This document shows, piece by piece, positions 8,896-16,930 of a stretch of 64,000 bases of DNA. Source of the stretch: Candidatus Leptofilum proximum (lineage in GTDB: Bacteria > Chloroflexota > Anaerolineae > Promineifilales > Promineifilaceae). The translations under genes and the position numbers were made by a program. The notes under the pieces were generated by a model, which worked only from the letters and a program-made list of their open reading frames with translations, was not told the DNA's origin and searched no databases. The DNA lies in contig JADJXK010000001.1 of assembly GCA_016710325.1 (NCBI GenBank), positions 1,116,001-1,180,000 of the forward strand, in the 5' to 3' direction. Each line of letters opens with the position of its first letter. The first letter of the stretch is position 1.

Positions 8896-10899
8896 ATGTC
8901 GAACGCTGCGCAACCGGAAAGCTCGCTTTTTGCTGAATTTGCTCCACCCACTCATGAGGAATGGGTCGCCGCGGCCCTTGCCTCACTAAAAGGCAAACCG
9001 CTCGACAGGCTGACCCACCTGACTTATGAAGGCATTCCCATCGAGCCGCTGCTGGGCCCGGCAGCCACGGCCGATTCCCTCCCCCCTGCACCCGGCCAAA
9101 CCCCTTACCGGCGCGGCACGCGCAGCGAGGTCAACCTTGACCAGCCGTGGCTAATCGCTCAGCAAATCGAAGGCAGCGATCCAGCCCAGCTAAACGAACA
9201 GCTAAAACACGATCTGGCCCGTGGACAGACGGCCGTTACCTGGCCCATAGACGCCCACTTCACCGCCGATCACATCCGCACCATTTTAACCGGTGTCACG
9301 CTGGCCGAGGTTCCGCTTTTTATTCCCAGCGAGCACGGCCTGCCGCCAATGGCGCTGCTGGCGGCAGCCCGTCCCGACGACCTGGCCCACCTGCGCGGCG
9401 GCCTGCTGTACGATCCCGTCACCTGGCTGGCTGGCGAGGGCAGCCTGCCGCTTGAGGCGATGTATGACGCAACGGCCGTTCTCACCCGCTGGGCCATGGC
9501 AAACGCGCCCCACCTTCATACCCTGGCCGTGATGCCTGCCCTTTATCGCCAGTGCGGCGGCCATGCCGTGCAGGAGATAGGATTGATGCTGGCTACGGCC
9601 GTGCACCACATTCGCCAGCTCCAACAGCGCGGCTTGGACATCAGCCAGATCGCACCGCGCCTGCTGGCGGTGTTGGGGCTGGACAGCGACTTTTTTATGA
9701 CGATAGCCAAACTGCGCGCCGCCCGCAGCGTTTGGGCACAGATGATCGCTGCGTTTGGGGGGAACGAGACGGCGCAAAAGCTCACCCTGCACAGCCACAC
9801 CAGCGAGAGCAGCAGGAGCCGCCTGGATCCCCACGTCAACATGCTGCGCGCCACGACAGAAGCCTTCGCCGCGGCCCTCGGCGGGGCCAACAGCATCCAG
9901 ATTAGCCCGTTTGATGCACTGGAGCGCGCTGCCAACGGTTTTTCGCGGCGCATTGCGCGCAACGTGCAGCTTATTTTGCAGGACGAAGTGAACCTGGCCC
10001 AGCTGCTCGATCCGGCGGGTGGTTCTTACCTGGTGGAGTCTTTAACCGACGAACTGGCGCAGCGCGGCTGGGCCTTGTTCCAGGAGATTGAAGCGGTGGG
10101 AGGTGTGGTAGCCGCTCTGCAAAAAGGCGTCATTCAGCAGCAAATTGAGGAAACGGCCGCCGCCCGGCAAAAAGATTTGGCCACACGCAAAGCTGTCATG
10201 GTAGGCACCAACATGTACCCCAACGTCGGCGAAAAGCCGCTGCCCGCCCCGGAAAGTGAGGGCATCTGGCCAACCCGAAAAGGGGAGCGTGATCCTCAAC
10301 CGGCCCTGGCGCAGTTGGCCGCCGCTGCGCCAACAGACCAGATGGCGCGGGCCGTAGCCGCCGCTGAAGCGGGCGCAACGTTAGCACAACTATCGGAAGC
10401 GCTGTTTGCGGGGGCAGAGACAGTGGTGGTGGAACCGTTACGGCCGTTCCACGCCGATGCGCCATTTTTTAGGCTGCGCGAGTGGGCCGGCGCGTACGCT
10501 GAAAGACACGGCCATCCACCCCGTATTTTCCTGGCCAACATGGGGCCGCTGCGCCAGCACAAAGCCCGGGCCGACTTCACGCGCGGCTTTTTTGAGGTGG
10601 GCGGTTTTGAAATTGTAGATTCGGGCGGGTTTGCAGAGGTAGAAACGGCCGTTGCCGCCGCCCTGGCCTCTGGCGCACCTGCCGTGGTCATCTGCTCCAC
10701 CGACGAGACCTACCCGGAAATCGTGCCGCCGTTGGTCCAGGGCATCAAACAGCAGCAGCCAGATGCCATCGTTATCCTGGCTGGCTATCCTAAAGACCAG
10801 GTCGAAGCCCATAAAGCCGCCGGTATCGACGCCTTCATCCACTTCGGCGCTGACTGCCTGGCGCTTAATGAGTGGCTGCAAGAAATAATAGGACGCTGA
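8896..10899 (+). CDS. mutA: methylmalonyl-CoA mutase small subunit
   Basis: The 667-residue protein aligns by eye along its length with the large subunit at 12409: N-terminal TIM barrel (about 60-500) and C-terminal cobalamin-binding-like domain (about 520-667). The C-terminal domain has NMGPLRQHKARADF where the large subunit has the DGHDRG cobalamin motif. It therefore lacks the axial histidine, as expected for the non-catalytic small subunit of the heterodimeric enzyme that interconverts methylmalonyl-CoA and succinyl-CoA. ATG 8896 is preceded by AGGAG. The partner gene is 1.5 kb downstream, with a GxxExxY gene and an aldo/keto reductase between, which is unusual because mutA and mutB normally touch. 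ACGGCCGT octamers occur at about 9229, 9471, 9596, 10440 and 10646 within it. Confidence 0.93.
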   Translation: MSNAAQPESSLFAEFAPPTHEEWVAAALASLKGKPLDRLTHLTYEGIPIEPLLGPAATADSLPPAPGQTPYRRGTRSEVNLDQPWLIAQQIEGSDPAQLNEQLKHDLARGQTAVTWPIDAHFTADHIRTILTGVTLAEVPLFIPSEHGLPPMALLAAARPDDLAHLRGGLLYDPVTWLAGEGSLPLEAMYDATAVLTRWAMANAPHLHTLAVMPALYRQCGGHAVQEIGLMLATAVHHIRQLQQRGLDISQIAPRLLAVLGLDSDFFMTIAKLRAARSVWAQMIAAFGGNETAQKLTLHSHTSESSRSRLDPHVNMLRATTEAFAAALGGANSIQISPFDALERAANGFSRRIARNVQLILQDEVNLAQLLDPAGGSYLVESLTDELAQRGWALFQEIEAVGGVVAALQKGVIQQQIEETAAARQKDLATRKAVMVGTNMYPNVGEKPLPAPESEGIWPTRKGERDPQPALAQLAAAAPTDQMARAVAAAEAGATLAQLSEALFAGAETVVVEPLRPFHADAPFFRLREWAGAYAERHGHPPRIFLANMGPLRQHKARADFTRGFFEVGGFEIVDSGGFAEVETAVAAALASGAPAVVICSTDETYPEIVPPLVQGIKQQQPDAIVILAGYPKDQVEAHKAAGIDAFIHFGADCLALNEWLQEIIGR

Positions 10900-10962
10900 T
10901 TACCCTGATTTACCTGATTTAAGAGATCAGAAATATCAGGGGAATCAGGCAAATCTGCGTTC
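10890..10962. repeat. fold-back repeat, CTGATTTACC family, copy 1
   Basis: A dyad built from iterated CTGATT/AATCAGG units. The left arm begins GGACGCTGATT and the right arm ends AAATCTGCGTTCC. It lies between mutA and the GxxExxY gene. The same structure recurs at 11384-11456 and 12327-12397, so the GxxExxY gene is bracketed by two copies. Confidence 0.8.
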
Positions 10963-10985
10963 CATTTCTAAAAAAGTAAATCATC

Positions 10986-11384
10986 ATGGACTATCTACAT
11001 TCAGACCTCACAAAAGAAATCATCGGTGCATTCTATGATGTTTACAACACGCTTGGTTTCGGTTTTCTGGAAAAAGCATACGAAAATGCCCTTGCCATTG
11101 AACTGCGCAGCCGGGGTTTTCAAGTTGAGCAGCAAAAACCTATCTGCGTTTACTATCGCGATGAGGTCATTGGTGAGTACTTTGCTGATTTGATCGTTAA
11201 CAACCTTGTCATCGTTGAATTAAAAGCAAGCCGCTCCATGATTCCCGCACATGAAGCACAATTACTGAATTATTTAAAAGCAACAAAATACGAGGTTGGA
11301 CTTCTACTCAACTTTGGTCACACGCCCAAACACAAGCGAAAAGCCTGGAGTAATCACAACAAACCTTACTTAATAGAAGAATAA
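10986..11384 (+). CDS. GxxExxY protein
   Basis: The 132-residue product is a member of the GxxExxY family, related to PD-(D/E)XK nucleases. It shows GFGFLEKAYENAL (the GxxExxY motif is GFLEKAY), LRSRGFQVEQQKPICVYY, then the EYFADLIVNN..IVELKAS segment. There the D and ELK correspond to the PD-(D/E)XK-like acidic and lysine positions. The biochemical role is not established for the family. The gene is visibly more AT-rich than mutA and mutB, has no ACGGCCGT octamer and no strong ribosome-binding site. It is bracketed by two copies of the CTGATTTACC fold-back repeat. This looks like an acquired cassette inside the mutase region rather than a functional partner of the mutase. Confidence 0.9.
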   Translation: MDYLHSDLTKEIIGAFYDVYNTLGFGFLEKAYENALAIELRSRGFQVEQQKPICVYYRDEVIGEYFADLIVNNLVIVELKASRSMIPAHEAQLLNYLKATKYEVGLLLNFGHTPKHKRKAWSNHNKPYLIEE

Positions 11385-11456
11385 TAGGAAGCTGATCGCC
11401 CTGCTCCACCTGATAGAATTGATCAAATAAATCAGGTAAATCAGCGTCCCATTAAA
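11384..11456. repeat. fold-back repeat, CTGATTTACC family, copy 2
   Basis: The left arm has GGAAGCTGATCGCCCTGC and the right arm AATCAGGTAAATCAGCGTCC. It starts at the stop codon of the GxxExxY gene and lies upstream of the aldo/keto reductase ribosome-binding site (GGAG at 11460). Confidence 0.8.
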
Positions 11457-11470
11457 AATCGGAGAAAATC

Positions 11471-12328
11471 ATGATTGAAAAAATTCCTTTTGGTAGAACC
11501 GGACACAACAGCACGCGCACTTTGTTTGGTGCGGCCGCTTTTTGGGCCACACCCCAGGCGGAGGCAAACAAAACCCTGGATTTGCTGCTGCAATATGGCG
11601 TGAATCACATTGATACGGCCGCTTCCTACGGCGATGCCGAATTACGCATTGGTCCGTGGATGAAGCAGTACCGTGACACCTTTTTCCTGGCCACCAAAAC
11701 CGAAAAACGCACCTACGCCGCAGCCAAAGAAGAGCTGCACCGCTCGTTGGACCGCCTGCAAACCGACCACGTTGATTTATGGCAAATGCACATCCTGGTG
11801 GAGCCGGATGAGTGGGAAACGGCGATGGGTCCCGGCGGCGCGCTGGAAGCATTCATTGAGGCGCGGGAGCAGGGGCTGACCCGCTTTTTGGGCGTGACCG
11901 GGCACGGCGTCACCATTGCCCAGATGCACCTGAAGAGCCTGGAACGGTTTGACTTCGACTCGGTGCTGCTGCCCTACAATCCCACGATGATGCAAAACGC
12001 GCAGTACGCCGCCGATTTTGAGCAGCTCATGGCCGTTTGCCAGGCGAAAAACGTGGCGGTGCAAACCATCAAGGCGCTGTCCAAAGGGCCGTGGGGCGAC
12101 AAGCCAAAGACGCACAACACCTGGTACGAGCCGTTCAGCACGCAAGAAGAAATCGATCTGGCCGTGCAGTGGGTGCTCGGCCGTCCCGGTGTGTTCCTCA
12201 ACACGGTGGGCGACACAACCCTGCTGCCCATGACGTTAGATGCGGCGGCAAGGGTGGATACGGCCGTACCCCAGTCCACCATCACCGAAAAAATGCGCAG
12301 CATCAACATGGAACCCCTTTTTGTTTAA
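11471..12328 (+). CDS. aldo/keto reductase
   Basis: A 285-residue (alpha/beta)8-barrel oxidoreductase of the aldo/keto reductase superfamily. The family tetrad is visible: Asp and Tyr in NHIDTAASYGDAE, Lys in FLATKTEKR and His in LWQMHIL. The C-terminal half carries AVQWVLGRPGVFLNTVGD, the NADPH-side region of the family. It would use NADPH to reduce a carbonyl substrate that the sequence does not reveal. ATG 11471 has GGAG six bases upstream. It lies between the two mutase subunit genes, flanked by fold-back repeats on both sides. A role in propionate or branched-chain metabolism is possible from position only. No octamer occurs in its first two thirds; one lies near 12260. Confidence 0.88.
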   Translation: MIEKIPFGRTGHNSTRTLFGAAAFWATPQAEANKTLDLLLQYGVNHIDTAASYGDAELRIGPWMKQYRDTFFLATKTEKRTYAAAKEELHRSLDRLQTDHVDLWQMHILVEPDEWETAMGPGGALEAFIEAREQGLTRFLGVTGHGVTIAQMHLKSLERFDFDSVLLPYNPTMMQNAQYAADFEQLMAVCQAKNVAVQTIKALSKGPWGDKPKTHNTWYEPFSTQEEIDLAVQWVLGRPGVFLNTVGDTTLLPMTLDAAARVDTAVPQSTITEKMRSINMEPLFV

Positions 12329-12397
12329 AAATACTGATTTTCCTGATAAAAAGATCAGAACGAGCAGACAAATCAGGTAAATCTGTGTCCTATTCAG
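12327..12397. repeat. fold-back repeat, CTGATTTACC family, copy 3
   Basis: A third copy of the dyad, with CTGATTTTCCTGAT on the left and AATCAGGTAAATCTGTGTCC on the right. It directly precedes the mutB start at 12409, which has no recognisable ribosome-binding site of its own. Confidence 0.75.
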
Positions 12398-12408
12398 AAA
12401 AACATTAA

Positions 12409-14559
12409 ATGAACCAACCAGATTTCACCAAAATCGACTACCAACCTCATTGCAAACCGGCGGGCGACACGGCCGTATCCTCCTCCCCCACCTGGCAAAC
12501 CTTAGAGCAAATTGAGGTACGGCCGTTCTACACCGCGCACGATCTGCAAAACATGGAACACCTCGACTTCGTCGCTGGCATTCCACCCTTCCTGCGCGGC
12601 CCGTACCCCGCCATGTACGCCGTGCAGCCGTGGACCGTGCGCCAGTACGCCGGGTACAGTACCGCCGAAGAGAGCAACGCCTTCTACCGCCGCAACCTGG
12701 CTGCCGGCCAGCGCGGCCTCTCCATCGCCTTCGACTTGGCCACCCACCGCGGCTACGACTCCGACCACGAGCGTGTTGTCGGCGACGTGGGCAAGGCGGG
12801 CGTGGCCATCGACTCCATCCTGGACATGCGCATCCTGTTCGACGGCATCCCGCTGGACAAAATGTCCGTCTCCATGACGATGAACGGCGCGGTGCTGCCC
12901 GTCATGGCCTTCTACATCGTCGCCGCCGAGGAGCAGGGCGTGTCTCACGACCAGCTCACCGGCACCATCCAAAACGACATCCTTAAAGAGTATATGGTGC
13001 GCAACACCTACATCTACCCGCCCGTGCCCTCCATGCGCATCGTCGGCGATATCTTCGCCTATACCGCCCGCGAGATGCCCAAATTCAACGCCATCAGCGT
13101 CTCCGGCTACCACATGCAAGAAGCCGGGGCCACCGCCGACATCGAGCTGGGCTACACCCTGGCCGACGGCCTGGAATATTTACGCGCCGGGATGGCCGCT
13201 GGGATGAACATCGACGATTTCGCGCCGCGCATCTCCTTCTTCTGGGCGATTGGCATGAATATGTTCATGGAGATCGCCAAAATGCGCGCCGCGCGCATGC
13301 TGTGGGCCAAAATCGTCAAGCAGTTTAATCCGCAAAACGACAAGTCGATGGCCCTGCGTACCCACAGCCAGACCTCCGGCTGGAGCCTGACCGAGCAGGA
13401 CCCGTACAACAACGTGGCCCGCACCTGCCTGGAAGCGATGGCGGCGGCGTTTGGTGGCACCCAATCACTGCACACCAACGCCCTGGATGAAGCCATCGCC
13501 CTGCCCACCGACTTCTCAGCGCGCATTGCCCGCAACACCCAGCTCTATTTGCAGCACGAAACGGGCATTACCCGCACCGTCGATCCGTGGGCCGGTTCGT
13601 ACCTGGTCGAAACGCTCACCCACGAACTGGCGCAGCGCGCCTGGGCCCACATTCAGGAAGTGGAGGCGCTGGGCGGCATGGCCAAGGCACTGGAAACGGG
13701 ACTGCCCAAAATGCGCATCGAAGAAGCGGCCGCGCGCCGCCAGGCCCACATCGACTCCGGCCAGGAAACGATCGTGGGGGTAAACAAATACCGCCTGCCC
13801 CACGAGGATCCGATTGATATTTTGGAGGTGGATAATACGGCCGTTCGCCACGCCCAAATCGCCCGCCTAGCCGAACTGCGCGCCAATCGGGACGCCATCG
13901 CAGTCGAAAAAGCGCTCAACGCCCTTACCCACGCCGCCGAATCCGGCGAAGGCAATCTACTGGACCTGGCGGTCAACGCCGCCCGCGCCCGCGCCAGCCT
14001 GGGCGAGATTTCCGGCGCATTGGAGCAGGTGTGGGGTCGCCACAAAGCCACCATTCGCTCGATTGGCGGCGTTTACAGCAGCGAATTTGGAGAGAAAATG
14101 GAGATTGAAACCGTGCGCCGCATGGCCGACGACTTTGAGCAGCAAGAGGGCCGCCGCCCGCGCATCATGGTGGCCAAAATCGGCCAGGACGGCCACGATC
14201 GCGGCGCAAAAGTCGTGGCCACCGCCTTCGCCGACCTCGGCTTCGACGTGGACATAGGTCCGCTCTTCCAGACCCCGGCCGAGGTGGCCAAACAGGCCAT
14301 CGAAAACGACGTACACGTGGTCGGCATCAGCTCGCTGGCGGCGGGGCACAAGACGTTATTGCCGCAGCTGGTGGCGGAATTGGCGGGGTACGGCCGTTCC
14401 GACATCATCGTCGTCATCGGCGGCGTCATTCCGGCGCAAGATTATCAATTCCTCTACGACCACGGCGCAGCCGCCATCTTCGGCCCCGGCACCGTTATCC
14501 CCGTCGCCGCCCAAAAAGTGATGCAAGAACTAAAAAACCGGCTCGGGCATGAAGAGTAA
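12409..14559 (+). CDS. mutB: methylmalonyl-CoA mutase large (catalytic) subunit
   Basis: The 716-residue product is the catalytic subunit of adenosylcobalamin-dependent methylmalonyl-CoA mutase. The N-terminal substrate TIM barrel contains QPWTVRQYAGYSTAEESN and LSIAFDLATHRGYDSDH, both hallmarks of the family. The C-terminal domain has KIGQDGHDRG, in which the His (residue 596) is the lower axial ligand to cobalt, followed by the GISSLAAGH and VVIGGVIP segments of the cobalamin domain. Length matches the family. It pairs with the small subunit at 8896. I see no MeaB-type GTPase chaperone or epimerase nearby. The start ATG lies just after a fold-back repeat and has no clear ribosome-binding site. 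Cofactor supply may come from the riboswitch-controlled B12 importer at 45-49 kb. Confidence 0.96.
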   Translation: MNQPDFTKIDYQPHCKPAGDTAVSSSPTWQTLEQIEVRPFYTAHDLQNMEHLDFVAGIPPFLRGPYPAMYAVQPWTVRQYAGYSTAEESNAFYRRNLAAGQRGLSIAFDLATHRGYDSDHERVVGDVGKAGVAIDSILDMRILFDGIPLDKMSVSMTMNGAVLPVMAFYIVAAEEQGVSHDQLTGTIQNDILKEYMVRNTYIYPPVPSMRIVGDIFAYTAREMPKFNAISVSGYHMQEAGATADIELGYTLADGLEYLRAGMAAGMNIDDFAPRISFFWAIGMNMFMEIAKMRAARMLWAKIVKQFNPQNDKSMALRTHSQTSGWSLTEQDPYNNVARTCLEAMAAAFGGTQSLHTNALDEAIALPTDFSARIARNTQLYLQHETGITRTVDPWAGSYLVETLTHELAQRAWAHIQEVEALGGMAKALETGLPKMRIEEAAARRQAHIDSGQETIVGVNKYRLPHEDPIDILEVDNTAVRHAQIARLAELRANRDAIAVEKALNALTHAAESGEGNLLDLAVNAARARASLGEISGALEQVWGRHKATIRSIGGVYSSEFGEKMEIETVRRMADDFEQQEGRRPRIMVAKIGQDGHDRGAKVVATAFADLGFDVDIGPLFQTPAEVAKQAIENDVHVVGISSLAAGHKTLLPQLVAELAGYGRSDIIVVIGGVIPAQDYQFLYDHGAAAIFGPGTVIPVAAQKVMQELKNRLGHEE

Positions 14560-14573
14560 GCCAAAAGTCGTGT

Positions 14574-14640
14574 CATACCCGCGCAGGCGGGTATCCATCC
14601 TCTTGGCCAAAGTGGATTCCTGCGAAAGTGGGAATGACAA
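14574..14640. repeat. short palindromic repeat of the CCCGCGNAGGCGGG type
   Basis: CATACCCGCGCAGGCGGGTA followed by a second palindromic half, TTCCTGCGAAAGTGGGAAT. Repeats of this type, known from many proteobacterial genomes, translate on one strand as PACAGMT or PAFAGMT; here the reverse strand reads WIPACAGMT. A related copy lies at 58405-58432. Confidence 0.7.
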
Positions 14641-14705
14641 TCAAAACGTGTAAACAGTTCAAATTCAACCAACACAATTCCTTCATAACTTTTTAGTACG
14701 CTAAC

Positions 14706-14740
14706 GGGGCACTGATTTTTTCAGTGCCCCGTATCTTTTG
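14706..14740 (+). terminator. hairpin terminator after mutB
   Basis: GGGGCACTGA pairs with TCAGTGCCCC across a five-T loop, followed by GTATCTTTT. The stem is strong but the T-run is interrupted. It separates the mutase region from the sigma factor gene. Confidence 0.75.
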
Positions 14741-14748
14741 CGTGCCTC

Positions 14749-15333
14749 ATGCGTCTTGGAAGGGTGAGGGTGACCGTGAAGAATTGTGATGACCAACTGC
14801 TGCAACAGGCCCGGAACTTTGATCGGACGGCGTTAACGGCCGTTTACGACCTCTACCACCCCCTGCTCTACCGCTACATCGCCCGGCAGGTCAGTGATGG
14901 CGAGACGGCGCGAGAGCTAACGGCCGTTGTCTTCGAACGGTTCCTGGCAGCCCTGAAAAACGGCACTGGTCCCGAAACCCAGCTCAAGGCGTGGCTCTAC
15001 CGCACGGCCCATAACCTGGTCATCGACCATTACCGGCGGCAGGCGCACCGCAACCACCTTCCCCTGGCCGACTCCTTGCCCAGCGTCAGCGACTCGCCCG
15101 GCCAGCTGGCCGAACAGCACTTGCTGGGCGAACAGGTCATCACCGCCCTGCAAACGCTCACGCCCGAGCAGCAGCAGGTGATCACCCTCAAATTTTTCGA
15201 AGGCTTTTCCAACGCCGAAGTGGCTGATCTGATGCACAAACCCATCGGAGCGGTGAAAGCGTTGCAGCATCGCGGCCTGGCCCGTTTGCAGCAAATGCTC
15301 GTAGCACAGCCAATCGAGGAGCGTGTGATATGA
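14749..15333 (+). CDS. ECF-type RNA polymerase sigma factor
   Basis: The 194-residue product has region 2 at about 24-95 (FDRTALTAVYDLYHPLLYRYI ... AWLYRTAHNLVIDHYRR, with the -10 recognition helix) and region 4 at about 130-185 (LTPEQQQVITLKFFEGFSNAEV as helix-turn-helix, then GAVKALQHRGLARLQ). That is the two-domain plan of extracytoplasmic function sigma factors. The exact start is uncertain: GTG codons at 14764, 14770 and 14776 are all in frame behind purine-rich sequence. The stop overlaps the next ATG (ATGA), so it is co-translated with the DUF5667 protein, its probable regulator. This sigma-DUF5667 pairing is common in Chloroflexota and Actinobacteria. Confidence 0.93.
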   Translation: MRLGRVRVTVKNCDDQLLQQARNFDRTALTAVYDLYHPLLYRYIARQVSDGETARELTAVVFERFLAALKNGTGPETQLKAWLYRTAHNLVIDHYRRQAHRNHLPLADSLPSVSDSPGQLAEQHLLGEQVITALQTLTPEQQQVITLKFFEGFSNAEVADLMHKPIGAVKALQHRGLARLQQMLVAQPIEERVI

Positions 15334-16676
15334 CCAACAACTTTGCCGACATTTTGGATGAGGCCCTGGCTGCCATAAAAACGGAACCGGTAACGGCCGT
15401 TCTCCACCGCTACCCCGATCACACCCAAACCCTGGCCCCGCTGCTCACCGCGGCAGAAAAATTAGGTAAATGGCAAACGGCCGTACACCCCACCCCCAGC
15501 CCCGGCTGGCAAACGGTCGATCGCGCCCATTTCCTCGACCAGATTGAGCAGTTACCGCCCGTACCCGTATCTCCCAACCCGCTCCTGCGTCTGAAAAAGT
15601 GGCTGACGCAAACACGCCCAGCCTTTGCTAAACGGAACAATCACAAGGAGCGTAAACCTATGAACGTATTATTTGCCCGCGCAGTCGCCACCGCCCTCGT
15701 CCTCTTTGGTCTGGGTGGCGGCACCGTGGCCCTGGCCAACGACAGCCTGCCCGATACCCCACTCTACCCCGTCAAGCTGATGCTGGAAGAAACCCGCATG
15801 GCCATGGCCGATAACCCCGTCAAGCAAGCCAACCTGCAGATGAGCCTGGCTCAGGTCCGGCTGGAGGAAATGACCCACCTGGCCCAGGCAGGTGATCTGG
15901 TCAATGAGCCGCTTGTTGCCCGGCTGGAAGCCCATTTGCAAAACGCCCTTCAACTGGCGGCCCAAACCGGCGATCCTGAGCTGATGGGCCTGCTCACGCA
16001 AATGCAAAACATGCTGCAAAACGAACAGCAAACGATGGCCCAACTGGGTGAGCCCGCCCAAGCTATGTTTGGCAATGTCAATCAGGTTCTAAACCAGTAC
16101 CAGGAACAGGTGCAGGCCGGTCTGGAAGATCCCCCCATGTTCCGCTGGCGCTACGCCCAGGATGCAGAGTGGGAGCCTGCCGGTAATGGCCAGCAAAATG
16201 GCCAGGATCAAGGCCAAGAACCCGGCACCAATGGCCAAAATGGCCCCGGCTACGGTCCAGGCGATGGCACCTGCACCGGCGACTGTGACCCTGTTGGCGA
16301 TCAAAACCAGTTTGGGCAGGACCAGGACAAAGGCCAAAACGGCAATGGTCCTATGGAACCCGCAGACAACGGCCAGAACGGCCCCGGCAGCGGCGCCTGC
16401 ACTGGCGATTGTGACCCGGTCGGCGACGAACACCACTACGGTCAGGACCCCGACAACGCTGGCCAAAACGGCCCGGCCAATGGCCCAGGAGATGGCACCG
16501 GGGTTTGCACCAACGACTGCGAACCCGTTGGTGATCAAAATCAGCACGGTCAGGATGCCGACAACGCAGGCCAAAACGGCGACGGCGTCTGTGAGAACGA
16601 CTGCACTCCGAGTGGTGATGGACCTCACCCCAATTCAGGGCACAACAATGGCAATGGGAACGGTGGCGGTGGCTAA
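15330..16676 (+). CDS. DUF5667 membrane protein with Cys-pair repeats, putative sigma regulator
   Basis: The 448-residue protein has a soluble N-terminus (1-110) that would face the sigma factor and one transmembrane helix (about 114-134, ARAVATALVLFGLGGGTVALA). The DUF5667 signature is SLPDTPLYPVKLMLEE, followed by a helical domain (to about 260). The C-terminal 160 residues are a low-complexity tail with four imperfect repeats. Each has the core (T/N)(G/N)DC(D/E/T)P.GD.. behind an upstream Cys, giving a C...C pair, with Gln/Asn/Gly/Asp linkers (GQNGPG). The tail should be outside the membrane; acidic Asp-rich loops could bind metal, which is inference. An internal AAGGAG and ATG at 15660 (residue 111) could start a second, shorter product that lacks the cytoplasmic part. 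Anti-sigma activity is inferred from the overlap with the sigma gene. Confidence 0.8.
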   Translation: MTNNFADILDEALAAIKTEPVTAVLHRYPDHTQTLAPLLTAAEKLGKWQTAVHPTPSPGWQTVDRAHFLDQIEQLPPVPVSPNPLLRLKKWLTQTRPAFAKRNNHKERKPMNVLFARAVATALVLFGLGGGTVALANDSLPDTPLYPVKLMLEETRMAMADNPVKQANLQMSLAQVRLEEMTHLAQAGDLVNEPLVARLEAHLQNALQLAAQTGDPELMGLLTQMQNMLQNEQQTMAQLGEPAQAMFGNVNQVLNQYQEQVQAGLEDPPMFRWRYAQDAEWEPAGNGQQNGQDQGQEPGTNGQNGPGYGPGDGTCTGDCDPVGDQNQFGQDQDKGQNGNGPMEPADNGQNGPGSGACTGDCDPVGDEHHYGQDPDNAGQNGPANGPGDGTGVCTNDCEPVGDQNQHGQDADNAGQNGDGVCENDCTPSGDGPHPNSGHNNGNGNGGGG

Positions 16677-16765
16677 TTCCTCCCTTCTGGGTTAATGGCC
16701 GCCCGCAGAATAAGGGCGCATACATGCGCTGCGGAATTGTGCGGACGGCTTGGAGAGCCGCAAAA

Positions 16766-16803
16766 AAGCCGACACGGCCCCAAACCGTGTCGGCTTTTTT
16801 TAT
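16766..16803 (+). terminator. rho-independent terminator
   Basis: A 12-bp perfect stem (AAGCCGACACGG with CCGTGTCGGCTT), a 7-base loop and a T-run. It ends the sigma factor-DUF5667 operon. Confidence 0.94.
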
Positions 16804-16885
16804 TGCCCCCTACCCACGACAAAAGTCACCCTTACCCAGGCCGAAAGATCAGGTGACGGCCGTAAATTTTGTGTTACACTCACGA

Positions 16886-16901
16886 TTAGATGATCATCTA
16901 A
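16886..16901. promoter_or_regulatory. 16-bp perfect palindrome upstream of MFS gene
   Basis: TTAGATGATCATCTAA is fully self-complementary. It lies 30 bases before the MFS start codon and just after a possible -10 box (TACACT, 16875-16880). A dimeric repressor operator is the simplest reading. No regulator gene is adjacent. Confidence 0.6.
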
Positions 16902-16930
16902 CAAACCAGTGACTGACTTGAGTGTAATTT

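Noticed and set aside
8792..8989. 65-codon frame with AGGAG upstream of the mutA start
   Set aside because: It overlaps the mutA start out of frame and has no recognisable product; kept only as a note for the leader because the ribosome-binding site is good.
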